From Bog-159 sp963707465 (GTDB lineage Bacteria > Acidobacteriota > Terriglobia > Bryobacterales > Bryobacteraceae), in contig CAVPQK010000023.1 in assembly GCA_963707465.1 (NCBI GenBank), forward strand, positions 1-64,000: DNA of 64,000 nt. Direction: 5' to 3'. Below the pieces are notes generated by a model. It did no database searches and was not told the DNA's origin. It saw nothing but the letters and a program-made list of their open reading frames with translations. Positions 52,542 through 61,222 of the stretch are shown in pieces; position 1 is the stretch's first letter, and each line of letters starts with the position of its first letter. The position numbers and the translations under genes were made by a program.

Positions 52542-53729
52542 ATGACGGGACAGCTTTCACTCCGACCTCCGGCAAGGCCCAAGCACGCCATAAAGGGTTT
52601 TGATCTCCAGCCGGTTCTCCGCGACATGCTGCCCGAAGTAGCGGCGTTTCTGTACCGGTGGCGTGGCAGTGAGGCGGACCGTCCGCCGGACCGGGAGCCT
52701 GTTCGAGAATCTGTTCCCAGCATTGAGCGGCGTCTCCGGTGGCTGCTGATCGATAATCCTGTGGCGAGCGCGGACTCGACGCTCGGCTATTGCGTGCGTG
52801 ACGGCCTGGGAGTAATACGGGGACTCAGTCTCAGTTCTCCGACCGCCTTCCTGTCCGCGGACAGACGGCTTCCCGGCTTGTGCGCCGGAAGCTTCTTTGT
52901 GGAGCCCTCGGCTCGCACGCTGGGTTTCTATCTGTTCAAGAAATACCTAAGCACACCAGGCTTCTCCTTTTACTTTGCCTCTACGTGCAACGCGAAATCC
53001 AGTGAGCTTTGGAAAGCGATGGGCGGTCAACCTGTTCCGAACTCCGAAACTGAATACATACTCCCGCTTCGACTGGATGTGGTGATTCCCGCATTTGTGG
53101 CCGCCAAGACTTCAAGCCAGGTGGCAGCCCAACTGGCCCGTATCTGCGGGCGGAGCGCGAATCCGCTGCTCCGTTTTCTCACGCGCTCCTCGACGAAGCT
53201 CGCTATTGAGCCTTGTCAAGATTGGGAAAAACTTTCGGAACTTTCCCGCCGCCATCGTCCTCCGCACTATTTGACGAACGATCGGTCGGCGGCGCTCTTG
53301 CAGTGGCGCTATGGGCCTGGCTCGCCTGCCTATCCATGCGGGGTCTATGTATTCCGCGACGAATCAGGCAACGAGGGTTGGTTCTCCTTGGGCGAGTTAC
53401 GCGAGGCGGGAGGAGGGCGGCTTCGGGAATCCGTTTTGCTCGATGCCATTTGGCCTCGGGAACGCATGAGTTTCAAGCCCATACTCCGCGAAATAGCTCG
53501 CGTGGCTGCCGCGTCGGCCGACGCCGTTCTGTTTCGATCGCAGCCTGGGCTTGACTACGGCGAGTATAGCCATTGCGTAATTCCCCACAAATTGGAAGCG
53601 CCCCGAGCATTTGTGTGCCTGCCAAAAGGCGCGACGGGTTTCCCGCTCGACTCGCTGGATTACGACGACAGCGACTATATCGCCTGGAGCTTCCAGTGGA
53701 CCGGGCCGCGACGCGCGAAGCAGCCGTAG
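52542..53729 (+). CDS. GNAT-fold acyltransferase-like protein
   Basis: 395 residues. The N-terminal half looks GNAT-like: a helix with FLYRWRGS, RRLRWLLIDNP, GYCVRDGLGVIRGLSLSSPT, a buried strand CAGSFFVEPSARTLGFYLFK, and TCNAKSSELWKAMGGQPVPN, equivalent to the acyl-CoA-binding turn and the GNAT end. The second half may be a degenerate repeat of the same fold. It is the gene directly upstream of the HDO-ACP-ligase operon (113-base gap), where an acyltransferase accepting an acyl-ACP would be useful. Substrate and membership in the pathway are inference. Confidence 0.55.
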   Translation: MTGQLSLRPPARPKHAIKGFDLQPVLRDMLPEVAAFLYRWRGSEADRPPDREPVRESVPSIERRLRWLLIDNPVASADSTLGYCVRDGLGVIRGLSLSSPTAFLSADRRLPGLCAGSFFVEPSARTLGFYLFKKYLSTPGFSFYFASTCNAKSSELWKAMGGQPVPNSETEYILPLRLDVVIPAFVAAKTSSQVAAQLARICGRSANPLLRFLTRSSTKLAIEPCQDWEKLSELSRRHRPPHYLTNDRSAALLQWRYGPGSPAYPCGVYVFRDESGNEGWFSLGELREAGGGRLRESVLLDAIWPRERMSFKPILREIARVAAASADAVLFRSQPGLDYGEYSHCVIPHKLEAPRAFVCLPKGATGFPLDSLDYDDSDYIAWSFQWTGPRRAKQP

Positions 53730-53746
53730 CGCGATACTCGCAGAAC

Positions 53747-53790
53747 GGTACATTACTTATCCGTACCATTACTAGGAAGTGTATTGTACC
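53747..53790 (+). promoter_or_regulatory. GGTAC/GTACC repeats upstream of the biosynthetic operon
   Basis: GGTAC (53747-53751) and GTACC (53763-53767) form an inverted repeat with an 11-base spacer, and a further GTACC follows at 53786-53790. They lie in the AT-rich 113-base gap before the HDO gene and could be an operator for the cluster. Confidence 0.35.
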
Positions 53791-53842
53791 GCTCGAATAA
53801 TCTTGTTACCGTGAGAAAGTAAGTGTTTGAAAGGAAGAGACT

Positions 53843-54502
53843 ATGACTTCAACAGCTTCCGTTGAAACTCTCAACGAACTGGACATACTGTCAATTCAGA
53901 AACGTGTCGACCGCGCCATCGAGGAACTTTTGGCTTCATTACCAGACCCGGCATGTCTCTCGGCCAGCCAGCGCCGCGGGATCATCGCACGATACTCCGC
54001 GGTTCTGGAAGGCAATTTCATTTACTGGATGACCGGCGCGTATCTCGCCGCCGGGACGGCGGAAGCCCGCTCGAAGATCCTGGAAAATCTGCACGAAGAA
54101 GTGCGGGACTCCCATCCGAATATGCTGCGGAAGTTCTCCATCGCGGCGCGTGCCCTTCCGACAGAGGCGGATGCCTGGGCGGTCTATCGGGATTTGACGA
54201 ATGTCCGGCTGTTCATCGGCCGGCTCTCGGCCGTACCGATCGTCCTGACGATGGCATTCTTCGAAGGATTCATCCAACGGTTCATGGCCTACTTGGCGGA
54301 ACTCGCCGAACGGCAGGGATCCACCGAGATGGAATATACCGACGTGCACGGGGTTTGCGATATCACCCACACCGCAGAGCTCTTCCGTTCACTGGCGGCG
54401 GAAATGGCGATCAACCCGCCCGAACCCGACACGGACATATATGAGGGCATGGGCCTGCTTCGCACTTTAATCGAGACGATCGTCCAGGGCTGTCCCGCGT
54501 AA
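53843..54502 (+). CDS. heme-oxygenase-like diiron oxidase (HDO family)
   Basis: 219 residues, all helical. Candidate metal ligands fall in the HDO order: Glu56 (VLEGNF), Glu85/Glu86, Asp89 and His91 (HEEVRDSHP), Glu141 (FFEGF), and His169, Asp173 and His176 (DVHGVCDITH). The family includes UndA (fatty acid to 1-alkene), BesC (chlorolysine cleavage), SznF (N-nitrosation) and CADD, all O2-using biosynthetic enzymes; heme is not bound. Which reaction occurs here is not predictable. GGAAG precedes the ATG. It is the first gene of a tight operon and lies six bases before the carrier-protein gene. Confidence 0.8.
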   Translation: MTSTASVETLNELDILSIQKRVDRAIEELLASLPDPACLSASQRRGIIARYSAVLEGNFIYWMTGAYLAAGTAEARSKILENLHEEVRDSHPNMLRKFSIAARALPTEADAWAVYRDLTNVRLFIGRLSAVPIVLTMAFFEGFIQRFMAYLAELAERQGSTEMEYTDVHGVCDITHTAELFRSLAAEMAINPPEPDTDIYEGMGLLRTLIETIVQGCPA

Positions 54503-54508
54503 ACTGAT

Positions 54509-54754
54509 ATGACCGTTCGGTCGGAAGTTATCGCCCAGGTTACTCAGGTGGCCAGGGAGCAAGACAAACAGTTGGCGCCACTGGCCGACGACCTCGAGCT
54601 TATCAATTCAGGACTTGACTCGCTGTGCCTGGCAGTTATCGTCGTTCGGCTTGAGGATTCGTTGGGAGTAGACCCGTTCGCTGCCGCCGACACTGCCGGC
54701 TTTCCGGTGACCCTGGGCGACCTCATAGAGTTCTACGAAAATGCCGCCAAGTGA
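54509..54754 (+). CDS. acyl carrier protein
   Basis: 81 residues, small and acidic, with the phosphopantetheine site NSGLDSL (Ser38) at the start of helix II. It carries an acyl or aminoacyl chain as a thioester. It is separate from the fatty-acid-synthesis locus and sits between an HDO and an adenylating enzyme, so it is a dedicated carrier for this pathway. The ligase gene starts inside its last codons (14-base overlap). Confidence 0.88.
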   Translation: MTVRSEVIAQVTQVAREQDKQLAPLADDLELINSGLDSLCLAVIVVRLEDSLGVDPFAAADTAGFPVTLGDLIEFYENAAK

Positions 54755-56144
54755 CATTGGGACGCTTTCCGACGGGATAGCCGCCGCCGGAAACCTGTCG
54801 GATCGGTTCCTCTCCGGCATCGAGGCGACCGTCACTTTGGGCGCTCTGTTTGGTGGCTCGTCGCTCGGCGGCCGAGCCGGGGAACTCCGCGGCCGGTCGG
54901 TGCTGGTCTGGACGAGGGACCAACTTACAACGGCTTTGGCGCTCATTGAGCTGGACGGCGTCGCGCGACGCCTGGTTCTCTGTCCCGCCGATGTTTCGCT
55001 AGAGCACCTTCCCTTCGTCGTCAATTCGGCGGCTGTGGATGCGATCGTGTCGGATCGCGGGCCACTCGGTTCGGAAGTCCCCGGCGTAGAATCTTTCGTC
55101 AAGTGCAGTCCAACCGTTACACCCGCGAACTACGACCGTGGCGCAGGGCTGCGCACGGAATGGATTCTGCTCACATCGGGCACCACGGGACAGCCAAAGC
55201 TGGTGCTCCACACCTTGGCGAGTCTGGCCGGAGCGATCGGCGGCGTGTCGCCAAGCCCGGCGGTTTGGAGTACCTTCTACGATGTTCGCCGTTATGGCGG
55301 CCTCCGAGTCTTTCTGCGGGCACTGCTTACAGGTGCATCGATGGTGATGTCGAGCACGGAAGGTTGCACGGCGGATTTTCTGATTCGGGCTGCCGCATAT
55401 CGAGCCACGCATATCTCCGGAACGCCATCCCACTGGCGGCGGGCGCTGATGAGCCCTGCGGCGCGCCGCCTCGCACCGCGATACGTGCGCCTGTCCGGGG
55501 AGATTGCGGATCAGGCCATCCTGGACCAGCTCCACTCCTTCTACCCGCAAGCCGGAATCGTCCATGCTTTCGCTTCTACCGAAGCCGGCGTGGCCTTCGA
55601 AGTTGCCGACGGCCTGGCGGGCTTTCCCGCAAGCCTGATCGGCCGCGGTTCCGATGTCGAAATGAAAGTCGAGGACGGCTCCCTGCGGATCCGTTCGACG
55701 CTGGTCGCGGATCGCTACTTAGCCGGCCATTCCAGGCCGCTCACGGACCCGGACCGCTTCGTGGATACCGGCGACCTCGTCGAATTGCGCGGCGGACGCT
55801 ATTATTTCGCAGGCCGGCGCGACGGGGTCATCAACGTCGGCGGCCTGAAGGTCAATCCCGAAGAAGTCGAAGCAGTCATCAATCGTCACCCGCAGGTCCG
55901 CATGTCGCTGGTGCGGGCGAGAAAGAATCCGGTGACGGGCGCGCTCGTGGTGGCCGACGTGATGCTCTTGACGTCGCCCGCCAACTTAAACGGGCAGGCC
56001 GGCAAGCTGGAACACGAGATTCTGCAGCTTTGTCGCGGCGCTCTTCCCCGCCATAAAGTCCCGGCGGCGATTCGCTTCGTCGGCGATTTGCCCATCGCCG
56101 CGACGGGCAAGATGGTGCGCCAGTCATGCATAATGTCGTCGTGA
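54741..56144 (+). CDS. ANL-superfamily adenylating enzyme (short form)
   Basis: 467 residues, shorter than the usual 500-plus. Core motifs: ILLTSGTTGQPKLV (A3, about 143-155), STEAG, DRFVDTGDLVE, GRRDGVINVGGLKVNPEEVE and the final GKMVR, whose Lys closes the active site. It forms an acyl-adenylate and probably loads the adjacent carrier protein, given the 14-base overlap of their genes. The substrate (fatty, aryl or amino acid) cannot be told from the sequence. The SDR gene overlaps its 3' end by 19 bases. Confidence 0.85.
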   Translation: MPPSDIGTLSDGIAAAGNLSDRFLSGIEATVTLGALFGGSSLGGRAGELRGRSVLVWTRDQLTTALALIELDGVARRLVLCPADVSLEHLPFVVNSAAVDAIVSDRGPLGSEVPGVESFVKCSPTVTPANYDRGAGLRTEWILLTSGTTGQPKLVLHTLASLAGAIGGVSPSPAVWSTFYDVRRYGGLRVFLRALLTGASMVMSSTEGCTADFLIRAAAYRATHISGTPSHWRRALMSPAARRLAPRYVRLSGEIADQAILDQLHSFYPQAGIVHAFASTEAGVAFEVADGLAGFPASLIGRGSDVEMKVEDGSLRIRSTLVADRYLAGHSRPLTDPDRFVDTGDLVELRGGRYYFAGRRDGVINVGGLKVNPEEVEAVINRHPQVRMSLVRARKNPVTGALVVADVMLLTSPANLNGQAGKLEHEILQLCRGALPRHKVPAAIRFVGDLPIAATGKMVRQSCIMSS

Positions 56145-56860
56145 CCGGTGGAAGCCGGGGGCTGGGTCTGGGAATCGCCCGCAAGCTCGCCGGAGAGGGT
56201 TACCACGTCATAGCCGTGGCGCGGAACGAGACCGATGCGCTGGTTGCGGCGCGGAATGAGGCGGAAAACGCCAACCCCGGATCGTTCCATTTTGTCCCCT
56301 TCGATCTGACCAGGATCGAAGAAATCGCCGGCTTCGTAAAGACCCTGCGGAAGGACTTCGGGCCTATCTACGGGTTGGTAAACAATGCGGGCATGAGCTA
56401 CGACGGCGCTCTCGCCATGATGCCCGACTCGCAGATCGAGCAACTCGTCCGCCTGAACACCATCTCCCCCATCGTTTTGACTAAGTACGTCGTACGTTTC
56501 ATGATGGCCGATGGCGGCGGGCGCATCGTGAACATCGCCTCGATTACCGGCTTCACCGGTTACAGCGGACTCTCCACTTATGCGGCCACCAAGGCGTCGT
56601 TGATCGGTTTCACCCGATCGCTGGCGCGGGAAGCCGGGCGCATGGGAGTCAACGTGAATGCGGTGGCGCCCGGATTCGTCGATACGGAGATGACCGAGGC
56701 CCTCACCGGCGAGCAACGGCAGCAGATCGCCCGGCGCAGCGCGCTGCGGCGTCTTACGGATATCGACGACGTGGCCAACGCGGTCGAGTTCCTGCTCGGT
56801 CGAAAATCGAAAAGCGTCACCGGTACGGTACTGACAGTCGACGCAGGCAGCACAGCATGA
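56126..56860 (+). CDS. FabG-like short-chain dehydrogenase/ketoreductase
   Basis: 244 residues with a complete classical SDR set: TGGSRGLGLGIA, NNAG, catalytic Ser of NIASITG, and Tyr/Lys of YAATKAS, plus the PGFVDTEM segment. Similar to 3-oxoacyl-ACP reductase. In this context it probably reduces a keto group on the ACP-bound chain or works on a released intermediate. Overlaps the upstream ligase by 19 bases and the next gene by four (ATGA). Confidence 0.9.
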   Translation: MHNVVVTGGSRGLGLGIARKLAGEGYHVIAVARNETDALVAARNEAENANPGSFHFVPFDLTRIEEIAGFVKTLRKDFGPIYGLVNNAGMSYDGALAMMPDSQIEQLVRLNTISPIVLTKYVVRFMMADGGGRIVNIASITGFTGYSGLSTYAATKASLIGFTRSLAREAGRMGVNVNAVAPGFVDTEMTEALTGEQRQQIARRSALRRLTDIDDVANAVEFLLGRKSKSVTGTVLTVDAGSTA

Positions 56861-58566
56861 CCGCGACACGAGCCTGGGCAAGCGCGCTGGAATTGACAGC
56901 GTCCATCGCCCGGCATCCCGATCGTCTTCTTCCAACAGTGATCGAGGAGCGCGCCGCCCAACTCGGCGACGCGCCCGCCCTGCTGTCCGATCGCGAGTGC
57001 CTGAGCTACCGCTCGCTGGTCGAGCGTTCGAATCGGTATGCCCGATGGGCGCTCAACCAAGGCCTCGCCAAAGGCGAAGTCGTTTGCCTGATGATGCCGA
57101 ATCGGCCCGAGTACATGGCCATCTGGCTGGGCATCGTTAAGGTCGGCGGTGTGGTCGCGCTGCTCAATACGAATCTGACAGGTCCGTCGCTCGCGCATTG
57201 CATCGATATTGTCTCGCCCAAACACATCATCGTGGCCGCAGAATTCGCCGCCGCTATCAGTACGGCCTTGCCGTACCTCGCAACCTCGCCGAGGGTTCAC
57301 GGCGCGGGCGAAATCGAACAGATCCCTGGAGACATGCTGCGCGATGGCGAGCGGCGGCCGGTGACCGTCACCGATCTGGCGCTGCACATCTACACTTCCG
57401 GGACTACCGGCTTGCCCAAAGCCGCCAATATCAGCCACGCGCGTCTTATGCAATGGAGTGGGTGGTTCGCCGGCATGCTGGATGCCCGCCCGGCGGATCG
57501 GCTATACGATTGTTTGCCGATGTATCATAGCACCGGCGGCGTACTGGCTCCGGGCGCGATGCTGGCCGCCGGCGGATCGGTCGCGATCGCCACGGAATTC
57601 TCCGCCAGCCGGTTCTGGGGCGATGTCGTCCGCTGGGATTGTACTCTGTTCCAATACATCGGAGAGCTTTGCCGGTACTTACTAAATGCCGCGCCGTCTC
57701 CCGATGAAAATGCCCACAAACTCAGGATCGCCTGCGGCAATGGCCTGCGATCGGATGTATGGGGACGCTTCCAAAGCCGGTTCCAGGTTCCGCGCATTCT
57801 CGAATTTTATGCCGCCACCGAAGGCGGTCTGTCGCTGTTTAACATCGAAGGCAAATGCGGCTCGATCGGCCGCGTCCCTCCGTACCTCGCGCATCGGTTC
57901 GCGCCGGCGTTGATCCGTTTTGATGTCGAGAAAGACGAACCTGTGCGGAACGGAAACGGGTTGTGCGTGCGCTGCGCTCCCAACGAAGCCGGAGAAGCGA
58001 TCAGCCAAGCCCTGGAGGAGGGCTACACAGACAGGCAAGCTTCCGAGAGCAGACTTCTCCGCGACGTTTTCCAGCCCGGAGATGTCTGGGCGCGCACTGG
58101 CGATTTAATGCGAAAGGACGAGCAGGGCTTTTTCTATTTTGTAGATCGCCTTGGCGACACGTTCCGCTGGAAGGGCGAGAATGTTTCGACCTTCGAAGTG
58201 GCGGAAGCGATCGGCGCATTTCCCGGAGTGAGGCAGGCTAATGTCTACGGCGTGGCGATCCCCGGCGCGGACGGCCGGGCCGGGATGGCTGCGCTGGCTA
58301 CCGAACCCGAGATCGATCTGGCGGCGCTCCGCGCGCACCTGGCTGACCGCCTTCCCCACTACGCGAGCCCTGTGTTTTTGCGGATCCGGAGTGAGATGGA
58401 AGTCACCGGCACCTTCAAATACACGAAGAACGGCCTCGTCCGCCAAGGATATGATCCCGCCGCTACCAGCGACGTTCTCTATTTCAATTGCTCCGAGCAG
58501 CAGGCGTTCGTTCGGCTCGACGAAGCGCTTTACAGCCGCATTGTGTCAGGGGAAATCCGGTTATGA
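56857..58566 (+). CDS. FATP-like acyl-CoA synthetase
   Basis: 569 residues, ANL superfamily: IYTSGTTGLPKAANISH, PMYHSTGG, FYAATEGGLSLF, ARTGDLMRKDEQGFFYFVDR and FRWKGENVSTFEVAEA. The latter two are characteristic of the fatty-acid-transport-protein/very-long-chain acyl-CoA synthetase branch. It is a second, different activating enzyme in the same operon, so two acids may be activated. The decarboxylase gene overlaps its stop by four bases. Confidence 0.87.
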   Translation: MTATRAWASALELTASIARHPDRLLPTVIEERAAQLGDAPALLSDRECLSYRSLVERSNRYARWALNQGLAKGEVVCLMMPNRPEYMAIWLGIVKVGGVVALLNTNLTGPSLAHCIDIVSPKHIIVAAEFAAAISTALPYLATSPRVHGAGEIEQIPGDMLRDGERRPVTVTDLALHIYTSGTTGLPKAANISHARLMQWSGWFAGMLDARPADRLYDCLPMYHSTGGVLAPGAMLAAGGSVAIATEFSASRFWGDVVRWDCTLFQYIGELCRYLLNAAPSPDENAHKLRIACGNGLRSDVWGRFQSRFQVPRILEFYAATEGGLSLFNIEGKCGSIGRVPPYLAHRFAPALIRFDVEKDEPVRNGNGLCVRCAPNEAGEAISQALEEGYTDRQASESRLLRDVFQPGDVWARTGDLMRKDEQGFFYFVDRLGDTFRWKGENVSTFEVAEAIGAFPGVRQANVYGVAIPGADGRAGMAALATEPEIDLAALRAHLADRLPHYASPVFLRIRSEMEVTGTFKYTKNGLVRQGYDPAATSDVLYFNCSEQQAFVRLDEALYSRIVSGEIRL

Positions 58567-59936
58567 TGGCGCCGCCGCTTGGTCTGGACACAATCGGAGA
58601 TGCGGTTGCCGCGTTGCAGTCGGATATCGCGGCCGGTCCGATTACTCCAAGTGTCACACCGGAAGAGATCAGGAGTTACCTGGCATCCCGCTATGACTTC
58701 AAGAAGGCCGCGCCGCTTGATGAAGTCATTGCCGATGTGGAACAGATGTTGCGCAAGTGGCAGGTGCAGGTAACCCACCCGCGCTATTTCGGCCTCTTCA
58801 ACCCCAGCGTGACGCTGGCTTCCATCGTGGCGGAAACGCTCGTCGCCATGTATAATCCGCAACTGGCGGCGTGGCGCACGTCGCCCGCGGCGAACGAAAT
58901 CGAACGGCATACATTGGCCTGGCTGGCGGCAAAGTTCGGCCTACCCGCGCATGCCGGCGCCACCTTTACCAGTGGCGGAGCGGAAGCCAATCTGTCGGCT
59001 GTGATCGTGGCGCTGACGCGGGCGTTTCCGGACTATGGCGAACGCGGCCTGCGCAGCGTCGCGGCTGCGCCGACCATCTACCTGACCGCCGAGGCCCATC
59101 ATTCGTTCCACAAGATCGCGCACATGACCGGACTCGGCCGGCAGGCGCTGCGCACCATCCGTACGAATCCGGATCTGAAGATGGACTTAGATGATCTGGC
59201 TGCGCGCGTGGCCGAGGACCGCAGGAACGGATTGGCGCCGCTGATGGCGATCGGCACAGCCGGCACGACAGCGGCGGGCGCCATCGATCCTCTGCCCGGC
59301 CTGGCGAATTTCTGCCGACGGGAGAACTTGTGGTTGCACGTGGATGCCGCGTGGGGCGGAGCCGCAGCCATCTCGCCGCTTCTCCGGCATTACCTCTCTG
59401 GCATCGAAGCCGCCGATTCAATCGCCTGCGATGCCCACAAATGGTTCTCCGTCCCGATGGGCGCGGGCATGTTTTTCTGCCGCCATCCCGAATCCGTGGC
59501 GGCGGCCTTTCATGCGGAGACGTCCTACATGCCGGCGAAGACCATCGGGCCGGTTACCGATCCTTACGTCAGCTCCGTGCAGTGGTCCCGCCGCTTTATC
59601 GGCCTGAAGTTATTCATGGCGCTGGCCCAAAATGGCGAAGCGGGATACTGCGAGACGATCGAGCGCCAGACTCGCATGGGCGACGTGCTGCGAGAGTCCC
59701 TCCAGCGCGCTGGTTGGCAAATTGTCAACCGGACGCCTCTGCCGTTGGTCTGCTTCACCCGCGAGGGCCTCGATACCGCGAAGTTTCTGGCGGCCTTGCA
59801 TGCCCGGCAGATCGCGTGGATGTCGGAAGTCCGGCTGGGCGGTGGCGCACCGGTCCTGCGGGCCTGCATCACCAGCTTTCGCACCACCGAGGCGGACATC
59901 GAGCAGGTAGTGAGTGAGATGAGCCGGCTCATATGA
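58563..59936 (+). CDS. PLP-dependent group II decarboxylase
   Basis: 457 residues from ATG 58563, with AGGGGAAA upstream and ATGA overlap with the synthetase. Fold-type I decarboxylase of the aromatic-amino-acid/glutamate/diaminobutyrate group: FTSGGAEANLSAVIVAL, AEAHHSFHKIAHM (His stacking on PLP), HVDAAWGGAAA and DAHKWFSVPMG (Lys binding PLP). It would decarboxylate an amino acid to an amine, or a related substrate, for the pathway. Substrate unknown. Overlaps MetY by four bases. Confidence 0.88.
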   Translation: MMAPPLGLDTIGDAVAALQSDIAAGPITPSVTPEEIRSYLASRYDFKKAAPLDEVIADVEQMLRKWQVQVTHPRYFGLFNPSVTLASIVAETLVAMYNPQLAAWRTSPAANEIERHTLAWLAAKFGLPAHAGATFTSGGAEANLSAVIVALTRAFPDYGERGLRSVAAAPTIYLTAEAHHSFHKIAHMTGLGRQALRTIRTNPDLKMDLDDLAARVAEDRRNGLAPLMAIGTAGTTAAGAIDPLPGLANFCRRENLWLHVDAAWGGAAAISPLLRHYLSGIEAADSIACDAHKWFSVPMGAGMFFCRHPESVAAAFHAETSYMPAKTIGPVTDPYVSSVQWSRRFIGLKLFMALAQNGEAGYCETIERQTRMGDVLRESLQRAGWQIVNRTPLPLVCFTREGLDTAKFLAALHARQIAWMSEVRLGGGAPVLRACITSFRTTEADIEQVVSEMSRLI

Positions 59937-61222
59937 AACCAGAGACCATCGCGATTCACGGCGGATACGAAACGGATCCAACCACGAGGGCAGTGGCTGT
60001 CCCGATCTATCAGACTGTCGCCTATGAGTTCGACAGCGCCGATCATGCGGCAGCGCTGTTCAATCTCGAAGCCGGCGGATACCGCTACAGCCGCATCGCC
60101 AATCCGACCACCGACGTACTGGAGCGGCGCGTGGCCGCGTTGGAGGGCGGGCTGGAGGCTCTGTGCGTGAGCACAGGGCAAGCCGCCACTTACTATGCCG
60201 CGCTCAACGTAACGGAATTGGGAACTAACATTGTGTCCGTTCCGCAGCTCTATGGAACCACGCACACGCTGTTCGCTTACATTCTGCCGAGCCAGGGAGT
60301 GACTGTGCGCTTCGCGGCGTCCGATCGTCCCGAGGATATAGAGAAACTGATCGACGGCCAAACGCGGGCCGTTTTTAGCGAAACGGTCGGCAATCCGGCG
60401 GGGAATGTGTGCGACCTGGAGGCGCTGGCCCAGGTAGCCCACAAACACGGTGTTCCGCTGATCGTGGACAACACGGTGGCCACGCCAATTCTGCTGTGTC
60501 CCATCGAATACGGCGCGGACATCGTGGTGCACTCACTGACTAAGTTCATGGGAGGGCACGGCACCACGCTCGGCGGAGTCATAGTCGATAGCGGCAAGTT
60601 CCCATGGAAGGAGCACGCGCAGCGTTTCCCGATGTTCAACCGGCCGGACCCGTCCTATCACGGTCTCGTTTACACCGACCAATTTGGGGACGCCGCCTAC
60701 ATCGCGCGCTGCCGCAGCGTATACCTGCGGGCCACCGGGGCCGTTTTGCCGCCCATGAGCGCCTTCCTGTTGCTGCAGGGGATCGAGACGCTGCCGCTGC
60801 GGATCGAGCGCCATGTACAAAACGGCCGCAGCGTCGCCGAATTCCTGCGTAAAGACACGCGCGCCGCGTGGGTCAATTACGCCGGATTCGCGGAGAGCCC
60901 GCATCATGCGCTGGCCCAGAAGTATCTCGGCGGACGGGCTTGCTCTCTGATGACTTTCGGAATAAAGGGCGGGTTTGAAGCCGCCAAGCACTTCTACGAC
61001 GCGCTGAAACTGGTGAAGCGGCTGGTTAATCTGGGCGACGCCAAATCTCTGTGCTGCCATCCCGCCTCGACCACGCATCGGCAGATGTCGGCTGAAGAAC
61101 AGCGCATCGCCGGAGTAGGACCGGAGACCATCCGGCTCAGCATCGGCATCGAACATATCGACGACATCCTTGCCGACCTGGATCAAGCGCTGGATGCGGC
61201 CAAATTGTCGGAGGAGCTTTGA
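59933..61222 (+). CDS. MetY-type O-acyl-homoserine (thiol)-lyase
   Basis: 429 residues, full-length Cys/Met-metabolism PLP enzyme: IYQTVAYEFDSADHAAALF, YRYSRIANPTTDVLERRVAAL, SETVGNPAGNVCDLE, VHSLTKFMGGHGTTLGGV (Lys binding PLP) and SLCCHPASTTHRQMSAEEQ. MetY normally makes homocysteine from O-acyl-homoserine and sulfide by gamma-replacement. Relatives in fungal pathways (Fub7, LolC) use other nucleophiles to build amino acids. Both uses are possible here. It is coupled to the decarboxylase and to the MetA-like gene by four-base and one-base overlaps. Confidence 0.88.
   Translation: MKPETIAIHGGYETDPTTRAVAVPIYQTVAYEFDSADHAAALFNLEAGGYRYSRIANPTTDVLERRVAALEGGLEALCVSTGQAATYYAALNVTELGTNIVSVPQLYGTTHTLFAYILPSQGVTVRFAASDRPEDIEKLIDGQTRAVFSETVGNPAGNVCDLEALAQVAHKHGVPLIVDNTVATPILLCPIEYGADIVVHSLTKFMGGHGTTLGGVIVDSGKFPWKEHAQRFPMFNRPDPSYHGLVYTDQFGDAAYIARCRSVYLRATGAVLPPMSAFLLLQGIETLPLRIERHVQNGRSVAEFLRKDTRAAWVNYAGFAESPHHALAQKYLGGRACSLMTFGIKGGFEAAKHFYDALKLVKRLVNLGDAKSLCCHPASTTHRQMSAEEQRIAGVGPETIRLSIGIEHIDDILADLDQALDAAKLSEEL

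Noticed and set aside
56857..58566. NRPS adenylation domain
   Set aside because: Motifs fit the FATP/acyl-CoA synthetase branch, and no condensation or fused carrier domain is present.
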